Assembly: GCF_016924665.1 (NCBI RefSeq)
Contig: NZ_JAFFJT010000031.1
Location: forward strand, 62,001-126,000
Origin: Nocardioides sp. SYSU D00038
Lineage (GTDB): Bacteria > Actinomycetota > Actinomycetes > Propionibacteriales > Nocardioidaceae
Reading direction: 5' to 3'
DNA: 64,000 bases
Shown: piece after piece, positions 24,320 through 32,407 of the stretch
Layout of the letters: each line of letters begins with the position of its first letter
Numbering within the stretch: position 1 is the first letter of the stretch
Translations under genes and position numbers: made by a program
Notes under the pieces: generated by a model
Told to the model about the DNA's origin: nothing
The model's database searches: none
Seen by the model: the letters and a program-made list of their open reading frames with translations, nothing else

Positions 24320-26088
24320 CAGGACTTCTCCTCCGGGGTGTCGTCGTCCGACGTGTCGGCGCCGCGGTCCTCCAGCATCTCCTCGCGCCCGGACATGTCC
24401 GGTGCGTCGGCGAGGCCGCCGTCACGGGCCGCCTCGTTCTCCTCCAGGTCGAGCACGGCGACCTCGGGGTGGTGCAGGTCGAAGGCGGGCGACTCCGAGC
24501 GGATCCGCGGGATGGAGGTGAAGTTGTGCCGCGGCGGCGGGCACGAGGTGGCCCACTCCAGCGACCGGCCCCAGCCCCACGGGTCGTCGACCTCGACCTT
24601 CGGCCCGCGCGCGGAGACGTAGACGTTGTAGAAGAACGGCAGCGTCGAGGCGCCCAGCAGGAACGCACCGATGGTGGACACCTGGTTGAGGGTGGTGAAC
24701 CCGTCGCTCGGCAGGTAGTCGGCGATCCGGCGCTGCATGCCCTCGACACCCAGCCAGTGCTGGACCAGGAACGTGGTGTGGAAGCCGACGAAGAGCAGCC
24801 AGAAGTGCACCTTGCCGAGCCGCTCGTCGAGCATCCGGCCGGTCATCTTCGGCCACCAGAAGTAGAAGCCGGCGAACATCGCGAACACCACGGTGCCGAA
24901 CACGACGTAGTGGAAGTGGGCGACCACGAAGTAGGAGTCGGAGACGTGGAAGTCCAGGGGCGGGCTGGCCAGGATGATGCCGGTCAGGCCGCCGAACAGG
25001 AACGTCGTCAGGAAGCCCACCGACCAGAGCATGGGGGTGTCGAAGGTCAGCGACCCGCCCCACATGGTGCCAATCCAGTTGAAGAACTTCACCCCGGTGG
25101 GCACCGCGATCAGGAACGTCATGCCGGAGAAGAACGGCAGGTCGACCGCGCCGGTGACGAACATGTGGTGGGCCCACACCGCCACCGAGAGGATCGCGAT
25201 GCCGAGCGTCGCGCCGACCAGGCCGATGTAGCCGAAGATCGGCTTGCGGCTGAAGACCGGCAGGATCTCGGTCACGATGCCGAAGAACGGCAGCGCGATG
25301 ATGTAGACCTCCGGGTGCCCGAAGAACCAGAACAGGTGCTGCCACAGGATCGCGCCGCCGTGGGCGGCGTCGAAGACGTGGGCCCCGAGCATCCGGTCGG
25401 CCTCGAGCGAGAGCAGGGCGCCGGCGAGGACGGGGAACGCGATCAGCACCAGCAGGCTGGTGATCAGCGTGTTCCACACGAACAGCGGCATCCGGAACAT
25501 GGTCATGCCGGGCGCGCGCATGCAGATGATCGTGGTGATGAAGTTGACCGCACCCAGGATGGTGCCGAGACCGGCCATCCACAGACCCATGATCCACAGG
25601 TCGCCGCCGACGTGGGGGGTGTTCACCGCGTCGGAGAGCGGGGTGTAGGCGAACCAGCCGAACGACGCCGCGCCGCCGGGGGTCAGGAAGCCGGAGGCCG
25701 TGATCAGGCCGCCGAACAGGAACAGCCAGTAGCTGAACATGTTGAGCCGCGGGAACGCGACGTCGGGGGAGCCGATCTGCAGCGGCATGATCACGTTGGC
25801 GAAGCCGAAGAACAGCGGCGTCGCGAACAGCAGCAGCATGATCGTGCCGTGCATCGTGAACAGCTGGTTGTAGAGCTCGTCGTTGACGACCTGCTGGCCG
25901 GGGAAGGCGAGCTCGGAGCGGATCAGCATCGCCATCAGGCCGCCGATGATGAACCAGGCGAACGACGTGCCGAGGTAGAGCTTGCCGATCAGCTTGTGGT
26001 CGGTCGTGGTCAGGACCCGGACGACCTGCTGACCCAGCGTCCGACGGGGCTGGCTCACCCCGACCGGGTTGGAAGCGGTGGCGGTCAC
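24319..26088 (-). CDS. ctaD: Cytochrome c oxidase subunit I
   Basis: 589 residues, twelve core membrane helices. Ligands for the heme a, a3 and CuB centres are visible: [12 protein letters not shown] near residue 80, [17 protein letters not shown] near 260 with the His-Tyr pair, AHHMFVTG near 310 and [10 protein letters not shown] near 395. The enzyme reduces oxygen to water and pumps protons. The GTG start at 26088 follows GAGGAGACGTC and overlaps the ctaC stop (GTGA). The C-terminal extension is acidic, as in other actinobacteria. Confidence 0.97.
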   Translation of the reverse strand: MTATASNPVGVSQPRRTLGQQVVRVLTTTDHKLIGKLYLGTSFAWFIIGGLMAMLIRSELAFPGQQVVNDELYNQLFTMHGTIMLLLFATPLFFGFANVIMPLQIGSPDVAFPRLNMFSYWLFLFGGLITASGFLTPGGAASFGWFAYTPLSDAVNTPHVGGDLWIMGLWMAGLGTILGAVNFITTIICMRAPGMTMFRMPLFVWNTLITSLLVLIAFPVLAGALLSLEADRMLGAHVFDAAHGGAILWQHLFWFFGHPEVYIIALPFFGIVTEILPVFSRKPIFGYIGLVGATLGIAILSVAVWAHHMFVTGAVDLPFFSGMTFLIAVPTGVKFFNWIGTMWGGSLTFDTPMLWSVGFLTTFLFGGLTGIILASPPLDFHVSDSYFVVAHFHYVVFGTVVFAMFAGFYFWWPKMTGRMLDERLGKVHFWLLFVGFHTTFLVQHWLGVEGMQRRIADYLPSDGFTTLNQVSTIGAFLLGASTLPFFYNVYVSARGPKVEVDDPWGWGRSLEWATSCPPPRHNFTSIPRIRSESPAFDLHHPEVAVLDLEENEAARDGGLADAPDMSGREEMLEDRGADTSDDDTPEEKS

Positions 26089-26963
26089 GACGTCTCCTCG
26101 TCCTCGTGCATGCCGGCCGGCTGGTAGGCGCCCGCGGGGCCCTCGACGATGTCGTCGGCATCGTTCTTACCGGTGGCCGCGAGCTCCTCGAGGTAGTCCT
26201 CGTACTCCTCGGGGCTGACGACGTCGACCGTGAACAGCATCCGTGAGTGGTAGGTGCCGCAGAGCTCGTAGCAGGCACCGCGGTAGGTGCCCTCGGCGGT
26301 GGGCTTGATCTCGTAGTGGTTGTTGCGGCCCGGGATGACGTCCATCTTCATGAGGAAGCCGGGAACGCCGAAGTCGTGGATCACGTCGGGCGAGCGGAGC
26401 TCGAAGCGGGTGGTCTCGCCGACGGGCAGCACCAGCTTGGGGATGTAGGAACCGGTGCCGGCCTCGAAGAGCACCTTGCCGTCGCCGGCCGGCTCCTCGA
26501 CGTAGTTGAACGTCCAGGACCACTTCTGGCCCACGACGTAGACGGTGTGGTCGGGCCGCTCGGACTCCTCCAGCACCAGGTTCTGGGTCTTCACCGTGTG
26601 GTTGAAGAACACGATCACCATGATGACCGGCGCGATGGTGTAGAAGATCTCCAGCGGCAGGTTGTAGCGCGTCTGCACCGGGATCGGGTCGTCGGCGCTG
26701 CGTCGGCGGAAGCGCCAGGTGGCGTAGAAGATCAGCCCCCAGACGAGCCCCCCGGTGATGAGGGCGGCGATCCACGCGCCCTGCCACAGGTTGAGGATGT
26801 GCTCGCCCTGCTCGGAGGCGGGGTCCGGCATCGCGAGCCGACCGGCCGCGGTCTCGTCCGAGCATCCGGCCAGGAACAGGGTGCTGAGTCCGAGCACGAC
26901 AAGGGCGGCGGTCCTCGGGATGCCGCGTTTCCCTGCCGCGCGCCGGGGGAGCTGCAGACTCAC
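26085..26963 (-). CDS. ctaC: Cytochrome c oxidase subunit II
   Basis: 292 residues. The GTG at 26963 is preferred to the ATG 14 codons earlier because AGGAAGG lies 8 bases upstream and the lipoprotein signal (LSTLFLAGC) then sits at residues 20-34. Two membrane helices follow, then a cupredoxin domain whose CuA ligands are in [12 protein letters not shown] near residue 230. It receives electrons from the QcrC hemes. First gene of ctaC-ctaD-ctaF; the promoter region is shared with the divergent cysteine desulfurase gene. Confidence 0.96.
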   Translation of the reverse strand: MSLQLPRRAAGKRGIPRTAALVVLGLSTLFLAGCSDETAAGRLAMPDPASEQGEHILNLWQGAWIAALITGGLVWGLIFYATWRFRRRSADDPIPVQTRYNLPLEIFYTIAPVIMVIVFFNHTVKTQNLVLEESERPDHTVYVVGQKWSWTFNYVEEPAGDGKVLFEAGTGSYIPKLVLPVGETTRFELRSPDVIHDFGVPGFLMKMDVIPGRNNHYEIKPTAEGTYRGACYELCGTYHSRMLFTVDVVSPEEYEDYLEELAATGKNDADDIVEGPAGAYQPAGMHEDEETS

Positions 26964-27003
26964 CGAAGAGCCTTCCTCTCGAGCGATCACGGGTACTCCG
27001 CAC

Positions 27004-27009
27004 ACTATC
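27004..27009 (-). promoter_or_regulatory. -10 element for ctaC-ctaD-ctaF
   Basis: GATAGT on the minus strand, giving a leader of about 34 bases that contains the ctaC ribosome binding site. Confidence 0.4.
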
Positions 27010-27012
27010 CGA

Positions 27013-27025
27013 ATCGGGTCCCGAT
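27013..27025. promoter_or_regulatory. 13-bp palindrome in the ctaC / cysteine desulfurase divergent promoter
   Basis: ATCGGG-T-CCCGAT, perfect. It lies in the spacer just upstream of the ctaC -10 and about 18 bases upstream of the TAGATT -10 on the other strand, so a bound protein could affect both promoters. Confidence 0.4.
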
Positions 27026-27042
27026 GTTGGCGGAGGGGGGCC

Positions 27043-27048
27043 TAGATT
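27043..27048 (+). promoter_or_regulatory. -10 element of a leaderless promoter (cysteine desulfurase)
   Basis: TAGATT ends 7 bases before the GTG at 27056. Confidence 0.5.
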
Positions 27049-27055
27049 GCACGGT

Positions 27056-28183
27056 GTGACGAATGCCGCGGCGGCCCCGACGACGTACCTCGACGCCGCC
27101 TCCTCCGAGCCGCTCCACCCGGCCGCCCGCGAGGCGCTGCTGGCCGCGCTCGACCGGGGCTGGGCCGACCCCCGGCGCCTGCACTCCCCCGCCCGCTCGG
27201 CGCGGCTGATCCTCGACAACGCCCGCGAGGCGGTGGCCGAGGCCCTGGGCGTACGCCGCGACGAGGTCTCGTTCACCTCGTCCGGCACCGACGCGGTGCA
27301 CCGCGGCCTCCTCGGGCTGGTCGCCAGCTCCCGCCGCGGTCGGGTGGTCGTCCACTCGAGGGTCGAGCACTCCGCGGTCCTCCGAGCCGTGGAGTGGGGA
27401 GCCGAGGCAGATGTCGTCGAGGTCGACGGGAGCGGTCGGGTCTACGACGGCGACCTCGTCGAGCACGCGATTGGCCCCGATGTCGCCGCAGTCGCCCTCC
27501 AGACCGCCAACCACGAGGTCGGCACCATCCAGGATGTCGGACGCTTCGAACTGCCGAACGACGTGCCCCTCTTCACCGACGCCTGCGCCTCGATGGGCCG
27601 CCTCCCGCTGCCCGAGGGCTGGGCGGTCGCGGCGGGGTCGGCCCACAAGTGGGGCGGGCCGGCCGGCGTCGGCGTGCTGCTGGTGCGCAAGGGCGCCCGG
27701 TGGCGCAACCCGTTCCCGGCCGACGACCGGGTCGACGACCGGGTGGCCGGCTACGAGAACGTGCCGGCCGCCCTCGCCGCGGCCGCCGCCCTCCAGGCCG
27801 TGGTCGCCGAGCGCGACGCCGTCAACGCCCGCCAGCACGCGCTCGTCGACCGGGTGCGGGCCGCGGTCGCCCGGGTGCCGGACGTCGACGTCGTGGGCGA
27901 CCCCGTCGACCGGCTCCCCCACCTGCTCACCTTCTCGGTGCTCTACGTCGACGGCGAGGCCGTGGTCGATGCCTTCAACCGCCGCGGGTTCGCGGTGGCC
28001 AGTGGGTCGGCGTGCACCTCCTCGACCCTCGAGCCCAGCCACGTGCTGGCCGCGATGGGCGCGCTGACCCACGGCAACGTCCGGCTCGCGCTGACCCGCG
28101 ACGTCACCGAGGAGCAGGTCGAGGCGTTCGTGGCCGCGGTGCCCGAGGTGGTCGCCGAGCTGCGGTCGGGGACCGGGCTGTGA
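27056..28183 (+). CDS. Cysteine desulfurase family protein
   Basis: 375 residues. A class V aminotransferase fold with YLDAASSEPLHPAAREAL at the start, the PLP lysine in AAGSAHKWGGPAGVG near residue 200 and the sulfur-accepting cysteine in ASGSACTSSTLEPSHVL near residue 323. It takes sulfur from cysteine as a persulfide. The gene is followed by a TusA-like carrier whose start overlaps its stop (GTGA), so the pair probably relays sulfur to a thiolation pathway. The GTG start was chosen because it follows the leaderless-type -10 by 7 bases; an in-frame TTG three codons upstream overlaps the -10. Confidence 0.9.
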   Translation: MTNAAAAPTTYLDAASSEPLHPAAREALLAALDRGWADPRRLHSPARSARLILDNAREAVAEALGVRRDEVSFTSSGTDAVHRGLLGLVASSRRGRVVVHSRVEHSAVLRAVEWGAEADVVEVDGSGRVYDGDLVEHAIGPDVAAVALQTANHEVGTIQDVGRFELPNDVPLFTDACASMGRLPLPEGWAVAAGSAHKWGGPAGVGVLLVRKGARWRNPFPADDRVDDRVAGYENVPAALAAAAALQAVVAERDAVNARQHALVDRVRAAVARVPDVDVVGDPVDRLPHLLTFSVLYVDGEAVVDAFNRRGFAVASGSACTSSTLEPSHVLAAMGALTHGNVRLALTRDVTEEQVEAFVAAVPEVVAELRSGTGL

Positions 28184-28413
28184 CGCCGGCGCTCGAGCTC
28201 GACTGCCGGGGCCTGCCGTGCCCGCGTCCGGTCATCGAGCTGGCCCGCCACCTCGGCGACGTCGCGGTCGGCGAGACCCTCGCGGTCGTGGCCGACGACC
28301 CCGCCGCGCGCCACGACGTGCCGGCGTGGTGCCGGATGCGCTCGCAGCGCTACGACGGGGAGGACGCCGCCGCGGACGGCGTGCCTCGCTACCTGGTGAC
28401 CCGGCTGTCCTGA
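28180..28413 (+). CDS. TusA-like sulfur carrier protein
   Basis: 77 residues. LELDCRGLPCPRPVIELARHL holds the CPxP motif with the sulfur-carrying cysteine (residue 14) and the start of the long helix of the TusA/SirA fold. It begins inside the stop codon of the cysteine desulfurase, the expected donor. The acceptor (tRNA thiolation, molybdopterin or another route) is not encoded next to it. An extra cysteine occurs in VPAWCRMRS. Confidence 0.88.
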   Translation: MTPALELDCRGLPCPRPVIELARHLGDVAVGETLAVVADDPAARHDVPAWCRMRSQRYDGEDAAADGVPRYLVTRLS

Positions 28414-28453
28414 TCCCCCGACCGACCTGGCAGACCCGACCGGCCCGCCGTGG

Positions 28454-29455
28454 TCAGCGGACGACGGAGAGGTGCGGCTTCACCGCGCCGGCCGCCTCGG
28501 CGCCGTAGGACGCCTCGACCCGGGCCAGGAACTGCTCGGCGGTGAAGGAGTACTCCTGGGTGCCGACGGTCTCCACGACGTACGCCGCGAGCACGCAGCC
28601 GACCTGGGCGGCGTTCTCGTGGCCCAGGCCCCAGGCCAGGCCGGCGAGGAAGCCCGAGCGGAACGCGTCGCCGACCCCGGTGGGCTCGACGGCGGTGACC
28701 TCGGTCGCGGCGTGGAGGGTCAGGTCGACGCCGTCCTTGCTGCGGATCCGCACGCCGTCGGCACCGAGGGTGGTCACCTGGGTGCCGACCCGGGCCAGCA
28801 CCTCGTCGGCGGTCCAGCCGGTCTTCTGCTCGATCATGTGCGACTCGTACTCGTTGGAGAACAGGATCGCGGCGCCGTCGATGAGGTCGCGGATCTGCTC
28901 GCCCTCGCTGAACGCCAGCTGCTGGCTGGGGTCGGCGATGAACGGGTAGCCGCGCTGGCGGCACTCGTCGGTGTGGCGCAGCATCCCGTCGGGGTCGTCG
29001 GCGCCGATGAGCACGTAGAACGGCTCGCCGACCTTCTCGACGATCGGCGCCAGCTCGATCAGCCTGGCCTCCGACATCGCGCCGGGGTAGAACGACGCGA
29101 TCTGCGCGCCGGTCGGGTCGGTGGTGCACACGAAGCGGGCGGTGTGCTTGCTCTCCGAGATCCGCACGTGGCCGCAGTCGACGCCGTGCCGCTCCAGCCA
29201 GGAGCGGTAGTCGGCGAAGTCCTCTCCCGCCGAGCCCACCAGCACCGGCCGCAGGCCGAGGCGGCCGAGGCCGAAGCACATGTTCGCCGCGACGCCGCCG
29301 CGGCGGATCTCGAGGTCGTCGACGAGGAAAGAGAGGGAGATCTTGTCGAGCTGCTCCACGACGAGCGAGTCGCGGAACCTCCCGGCGAAGTTCATGAGGT
29401 GGTCGGTGGCGATGGAGCCGGCGATCAGCAGGGACCCGGGGGAGGTGTCGGACAC
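28454..29455 (-). CDS. PfkB-family carbohydrate (ribokinase/adenosine kinase-like) kinase
   Basis: 333 residues. GSIATDHLMNFAGRF at the start, RRGGVAANMCFGLGRLGLRPVLVG near residue 55 (PfkB signature 1) and EPTGVGDAFRSGFLAGLAWG near residue 265 (signature 2 with the catalytic Asp in VGDAF) define the family. It phosphorylates a sugar or nucleoside with ATP; actinobacterial proteins of this type are often called adenosine kinases, but the substrate is uncertain. The GTG at 29455 lies 8 bases after TAGTGT; another GTG four codons earlier is possible. Confidence 0.88.
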   Translation of the reverse strand: MSDTSPGSLLIAGSIATDHLMNFAGRFRDSLVVEQLDKISLSFLVDDLEIRRGGVAANMCFGLGRLGLRPVLVGSAGEDFADYRSWLERHGVDCGHVRISESKHTARFVCTTDPTGAQIASFYPGAMSEARLIELAPIVEKVGEPFYVLIGADDPDGMLRHTDECRQRGYPFIADPSQQLAFSEGEQIRDLIDGAAILFSNEYESHMIEQKTGWTADEVLARVGTQVTTLGADGVRIRSKDGVDLTLHAATEVTAVEPTGVGDAFRSGFLAGLAWGLGHENAAQVGCVLAAYVVETVGTQEYSFTAEQFLARVEASYGAEAAGAVKPHLSVVR

Positions 29456-29463
29456 GGAGAGGA

Positions 29464-29469
29464 ACACTA
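29464..29469 (-). promoter_or_regulatory. -10 element for the PfkB kinase gene
   Basis: TAGTGT on the minus strand, 8 bases before the GTG at 29455. Confidence 0.35.
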
Positions 29470-29506
29470 CTGCGAAGTAGTGCTGGGAGTACCAATCAGT
29501 AGCCCA

Positions 29507-29512
29507 TAACGT
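29507..29512 (+). promoter_or_regulatory. -10 element of a leaderless promoter (72-residue protein)
   Basis: TAACGT ends 6 bases before the ATG at 29519; divergent from the PfkB kinase promoter. Confidence 0.5.
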
Positions 29513-29518
29513 CGAGGC

Positions 29519-29737
29519 ATGACCGCCTACGACGACCTCTCCAGCACCTCGGACATGCTCGCCGACTGCCGCGCCACCGAGACCAACCTGCGGCTCGAGC
29601 GGACCGCGTGGCGAGCGGTGCGGCCGGCGCCCAGCATCCACTTCGACGAGGTGCCCACCGACCTGCCCAAGGGCGAGATCGAGATCAGCGACGCCGCGCT
29701 CCGGCTCGCCAACGCGCTCTCGCTGCACCTGGACTGA
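29519..29737 (+). CDS. Small acidic protein of unknown function
   Basis: 72 residues, net acidic, with no membrane segment or cysteine pair. A helical N-terminal part (DLSSTSDMLADCRATETNLRLERTAW) is followed by HFDEVPTDLPKGEIEISDAALRLANALSLHLD. The leaderless-type promoter immediately upstream and the strong terminator downstream (29781) make it a believable gene despite its size. No family is recognised. It stands between a PfkB kinase and an ErpA-like protein. Confidence 0.6.
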   Translation: MTAYDDLSSTSDMLADCRATETNLRLERTAWRAVRPAPSIHFDEVPTDLPKGEIEISDAALRLANALSLHLD

Positions 29738-29780
29738 GCGCGGCCGCCCGGACCAGCGCCGAGCGGCCCCCACCGACGCG

Positions 29781-29814
29781 AACAGCCCCCGACGCCTCGG
29801 CGTCGGGGGCTGTT
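29781..29814. terminator. Strong bidirectional terminator between convergent genes
   Basis: A 15-bp perfect stem (AACAGCCCCCGACGC / GCGTCGGGGGCTGTT) closed by the loop CTCG, placed between the small gene ending at 29737 and the ErpA-like gene ending at 29852. Confidence 0.85.
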
Positions 29815-29851
29815 GCTCGCTCGAGCCCGGCGTGCGGGCCTGCGGATCGGC

Positions 29852-30214
29852 TCAGTGGAAGCTGTCGCCGCAGGCGCAGGAGCCGGTCGCGTTGGGGTTG
29901 TCGATGGTGAAGCCCTGCTTCTCGATGCTGTCGACGAAGTCGATCATCGCGCCGTTGAGGTAGGGGACGCTCATCCGGTCGACGACGACGGACACGCCGT
30001 CGAAGTCGGTGGCGACGTCGCCGTCGAGCGTGCGCTCGTCGAAGAACAGCTGGTAGCGGAGGCCCGAGCAGCCGCCGGGCTGCACGGAGATCCGCAGCGC
30101 GAGGTCGTCTCGGCCCTCCTGCTCGAGGAGGCTCTTGACCTTGGCCGCAGCGACGGGGCTGAGGTTGATGCTGTCGGTGCGACGCTCGGTGGTGGTCTCG
30201 ACCTGCTCGGTCAT
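29852..30214 (-). CDS. erpA: Iron-sulfur cluster insertion protein (HesB/IscA/ErpA type)
   Basis: 120 residues, A-type carrier fold. The three cluster-binding cysteines are in QPGGCSGLRYQ (about residue 49) and SCACGDSFH at the end (113 and 115). Such proteins deliver Fe-S clusters to target enzymes; the actinobacterial gene is normally single and essential for respiration. The nearby quinolinate synthase (4Fe-4S) and the Rieske protein are possible clients. The start has GGGAG about 7 bases upstream. Confidence 0.9.
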   Translation of the reverse strand: MTEQVETTTERRTDSINLSPVAAAKVKSLLEQEGRDDLALRISVQPGGCSGLRYQLFFDERTLDGDVATDFDGVSVVVDRMSVPYLNGAMIDFVDSIEKQGFTIDNPNATGSCACGDSFH

Positions 30215-30313
30215 GTGTCGGCTCCCGGGTGGACGCTGGTGAGTGGGAAGGGACGGTCTGTCACTGGTTGCAATGGTCGCACACCGGGGTCTATTCCCGC
30301 GGTGTCGGCCGGA

Positions 30314-31396
30314 TCACCGCGACCACGTGCGCGCGACCCGCTCGGCGAGGTCGGCCAGCGAGCCCGCGGGGTCGGCGAACGCGATCTCCTCCCCCACCAG
30401 GTCGACCAGCGAGTACGCCGACTCCACGCCCAGCGCCCGCATCTCCCGCGACCCCACCAGCACCGCCCCGGCGAGGGCCACGCACGGGCGCAGCGCCTCG
30501 GCGGCGACCTCCGCGACGCCGTAGGGCACCTTGCCCGAGCGCGAGGAGAAGTCGAAGGCGCCCTCGCCGGTCACCACCAGGTCGGCCGCCCGGGCCCGCT
30601 CGGCCAGCCCGACCGCGTCGGCGACCAGCCCGATCCCCGAGACCCGCTCGGCGCCGAGCGCGAGCAGGCCGAAGCCCAGCCCGCCCGCCGCCCCGGCACC
30701 CTTCTCGAGCGCCAGCCTCCGGTCGACGGCGGCGGCGTACTGCTCGAGCTTCGCGTCGAGCTCGACCAGCAGGTCCTCGTCGATGCCCTTCTGCGGGCCG
30801 AAGGTCTTGGTGGCGCCGAACAGCCCGGTGAGCGGGATGTCGACGTCGGTGGCCGCGACCAGCCGGCGCCCGGCCACCCGGGCCCGGGCCGGCGCGAGGT
30901 CGACGGAGGTGACGGTGTGCAGGTTCACCCCGCCGACCTCCATCACCCCGTCGCTGGTCGCGCCGAGCACCGACAGCATCCCGCCGCCGCCGTCGTTGGT
31001 GCCGCTGCCGCCCAGCCCGACCACGATCGTGGTGGCCGGGGTGGCGAGCGCGGCCGCGACCAGCTCCCCCACGCCCATCGTCGACCCGTGCTCGGCACCG
31101 CCCTCGATCAGGTGCAGGCCGCAGGCCTGGGCGCTCTCGACGTACGCCGTGTCGCCGGCCAGCAGCACCGTCGCCGGCACCCGCTCGCCGTGCGGCCCCT
31201 CCACGGTGACGCCCAGCAGCTCCCCGCCGAGCGTCGCGTGCAGCACGTCGACGAAGCCCGGGCCGCCGTCGGACATCGGGGCGAGGTCGAGCTCGTCGCC
31301 GGGCGCCCGGCGGCGCCAGCCCTCGGCGATGGCGTCGGCTGCCTCCACGGCGGTGAGGGTGCCGGCGAACTTGTCGGGGGCGACCAGAACTCGCAT
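30314..31396 (-). CDS. Glycerate kinase
   Basis: 360 residues from the ATG at 31396 (MRVLVAPDKFAGTLTA, the usual family start, with GAGG 8 bases upstream); the ATG six codons earlier lies directly against the promoter. Further family motifs are APMSDGGPGF near residue 45, VGLGGSGTNDGGGGML near residue 128 and FGPQKG near 200. Members of the GarK/GlxK family phosphorylate D-glycerate to 2- or 3-phosphoglycerate. Its neighbour on the other strand, a GNAT protein, is divergent. Confidence 0.9.
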   Translation of the reverse strand: MRVLVAPDKFAGTLTAVEAADAIAEGWRRRAPGDELDLAPMSDGGPGFVDVLHATLGGELLGVTVEGPHGERVPATVLLAGDTAYVESAQACGLHLIEGGAEHGSTMGVGELVAAALATPATTIVVGLGGSGTNDGGGGMLSVLGATSDGVMEVGGVNLHTVTSVDLAPARARVAGRRLVAATDVDIPLTGLFGATKTFGPQKGIDEDLLVELDAKLEQYAAAVDRRLALEKGAGAAGGLGFGLLALGAERVSGIGLVADAVGLAERARAADLVVTGEGAFDFSSRSGKVPYGVAEVAAEALRPCVALAGAVLVGSREMRALGVESAYSLVDLVGEEIAFADPAGSLADLAERVARTWSR

Positions 31397-31418
31397 GCGG
31401 CCATCCTCGTGCATGTCC

Positions 31419-31424
31419 TAGCGT
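31419..31424 (+). promoter_or_regulatory. -10 element of a leaderless promoter (GNAT protein)
   Basis: TAGCGT ends 7 bases before the GTG at 31432. Confidence 0.5.
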
Positions 31425-31431
31425 CGGCCGG

Positions 31432-32349
31432 GTGACGGGACCGGTGACGGGACGGGCGACGGGACGGACGGGCTGGGTGGTGCGACCGATGCGGGCCGAG
31501 GACGTGCCGCTGGCCGAGCGGCTCAGCGCCGAGGCCTTCCTCGAGCTCGACGTCCGCCAGCGGCGCGCGGACCTGCCGCCCCCGGTGATCCGCAGCGAGC
31601 GGCACGCCTCGGGATGGGTGCGCCGGACCCACCACCTGCTGGAGACCGATCCCGGCGGCTGCTGGGTGGTCGAGGGCGACGAGGGGCTGGTGGGGATGGC
31701 CACCTCGCTGGTGCGCGAGGTGACCTGGTGCCTCGCGACGTACGCCGTGCGACCCGGCCACCAGGGCCGCGGCATCGGGCGCGCGCTGCTCGAGGCGGCC
31801 CTGGCCCACGGTCGGGGCTGCACCCGGGCGATGCTGTCGAGCTCCGCCGACCCGCTGGCGGCGCGGCGCTACCGACTGGCGGGGTTCTCGCTGCACCCCC
31901 AGATGTTCCTCACCGGCACCGTCGACCGCACCGCGATCCCGGTCGACACCGGTGAGAAGGTGCGCGAGGGCGCCGAGGCCGACCGCGAGCTGATGGACTC
32001 CCTCGACCGGCGCACCCGCGGCTCGGCGCACGGACCCGACCACGCGCACCTGCTGGCCGAGCACCGGCTGCTGGTCTCGGACACCACGACCGGCTCGGGC
32101 TACGCCTACGTCGACGGGGGCAGCGTGCTCCTGCTGGCCGCCGACAACCGGCGCACCGCTGCCCGGCTGCTGTGGGCCGCGCTGGCCGACTCCTCCGGGG
32201 TGGTCACCCAGCCGCACCTGACCGACGCCAACCAGTGGGCCCTCGACGTGGGCCTGGGCGCCCGGCTGGCGCTGCACACCGAGGGCTACCTGGCGCTGCG
32301 CGGGATGAAACCACCCGCGCCGTACGTTCACCATGGTGCCCTCCAGTGA
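31432..32349 (+). CDS. GNAT N-acetyltransferase
   Basis: 305 residues. The acetyl-CoA-binding segment TYAVRPGHQGRGIGRALLEAAL (near residue 110) has the R/Q-x-x-G-x-G/A motif. The chain is long enough for two tandem GNAT-type halves, and only the first has a clear motif. The N-terminus is encoded by three 12-base repeats (GTGACGGGACCG and variants), giving VTGPVTGRATGRTG. The substrate is unknown. It ends 58 bases before nadA, which has its own promoter. Confidence 0.8.
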   Translation: MTGPVTGRATGRTGWVVRPMRAEDVPLAERLSAEAFLELDVRQRRADLPPPVIRSERHASGWVRRTHHLLETDPGGCWVVEGDEGLVGMATSLVREVTWCLATYAVRPGHQGRGIGRALLEAALAHGRGCTRAMLSSSADPLAARRYRLAGFSLHPQMFLTGTVDRTAIPVDTGEKVREGAEADRELMDSLDRRTRGSAHGPDHAHLLAEHRLLVSDTTTGSGYAYVDGGSVLLLAADNRRTAARLLWAALADSSGVVTQPHLTDANQWALDVGLGARLALHTEGYLALRGMKPPAPYVHHGALQ

Positions 32350-32395
32350 GGGACCGGGGACGGTCGCCGATCCGGCGTCCGCCCGGGCCGACGAA

Positions 32396-32401
32396 TAGGA
32401 T
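32396..32401 (+). promoter_or_regulatory. -10 element of a leaderless promoter (nadA)
   Basis: TAGGAT ends 6 bases before the nadA ATG at 32408. Confidence 0.5.
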
Positions 32402-32407
32402 CCGCCC

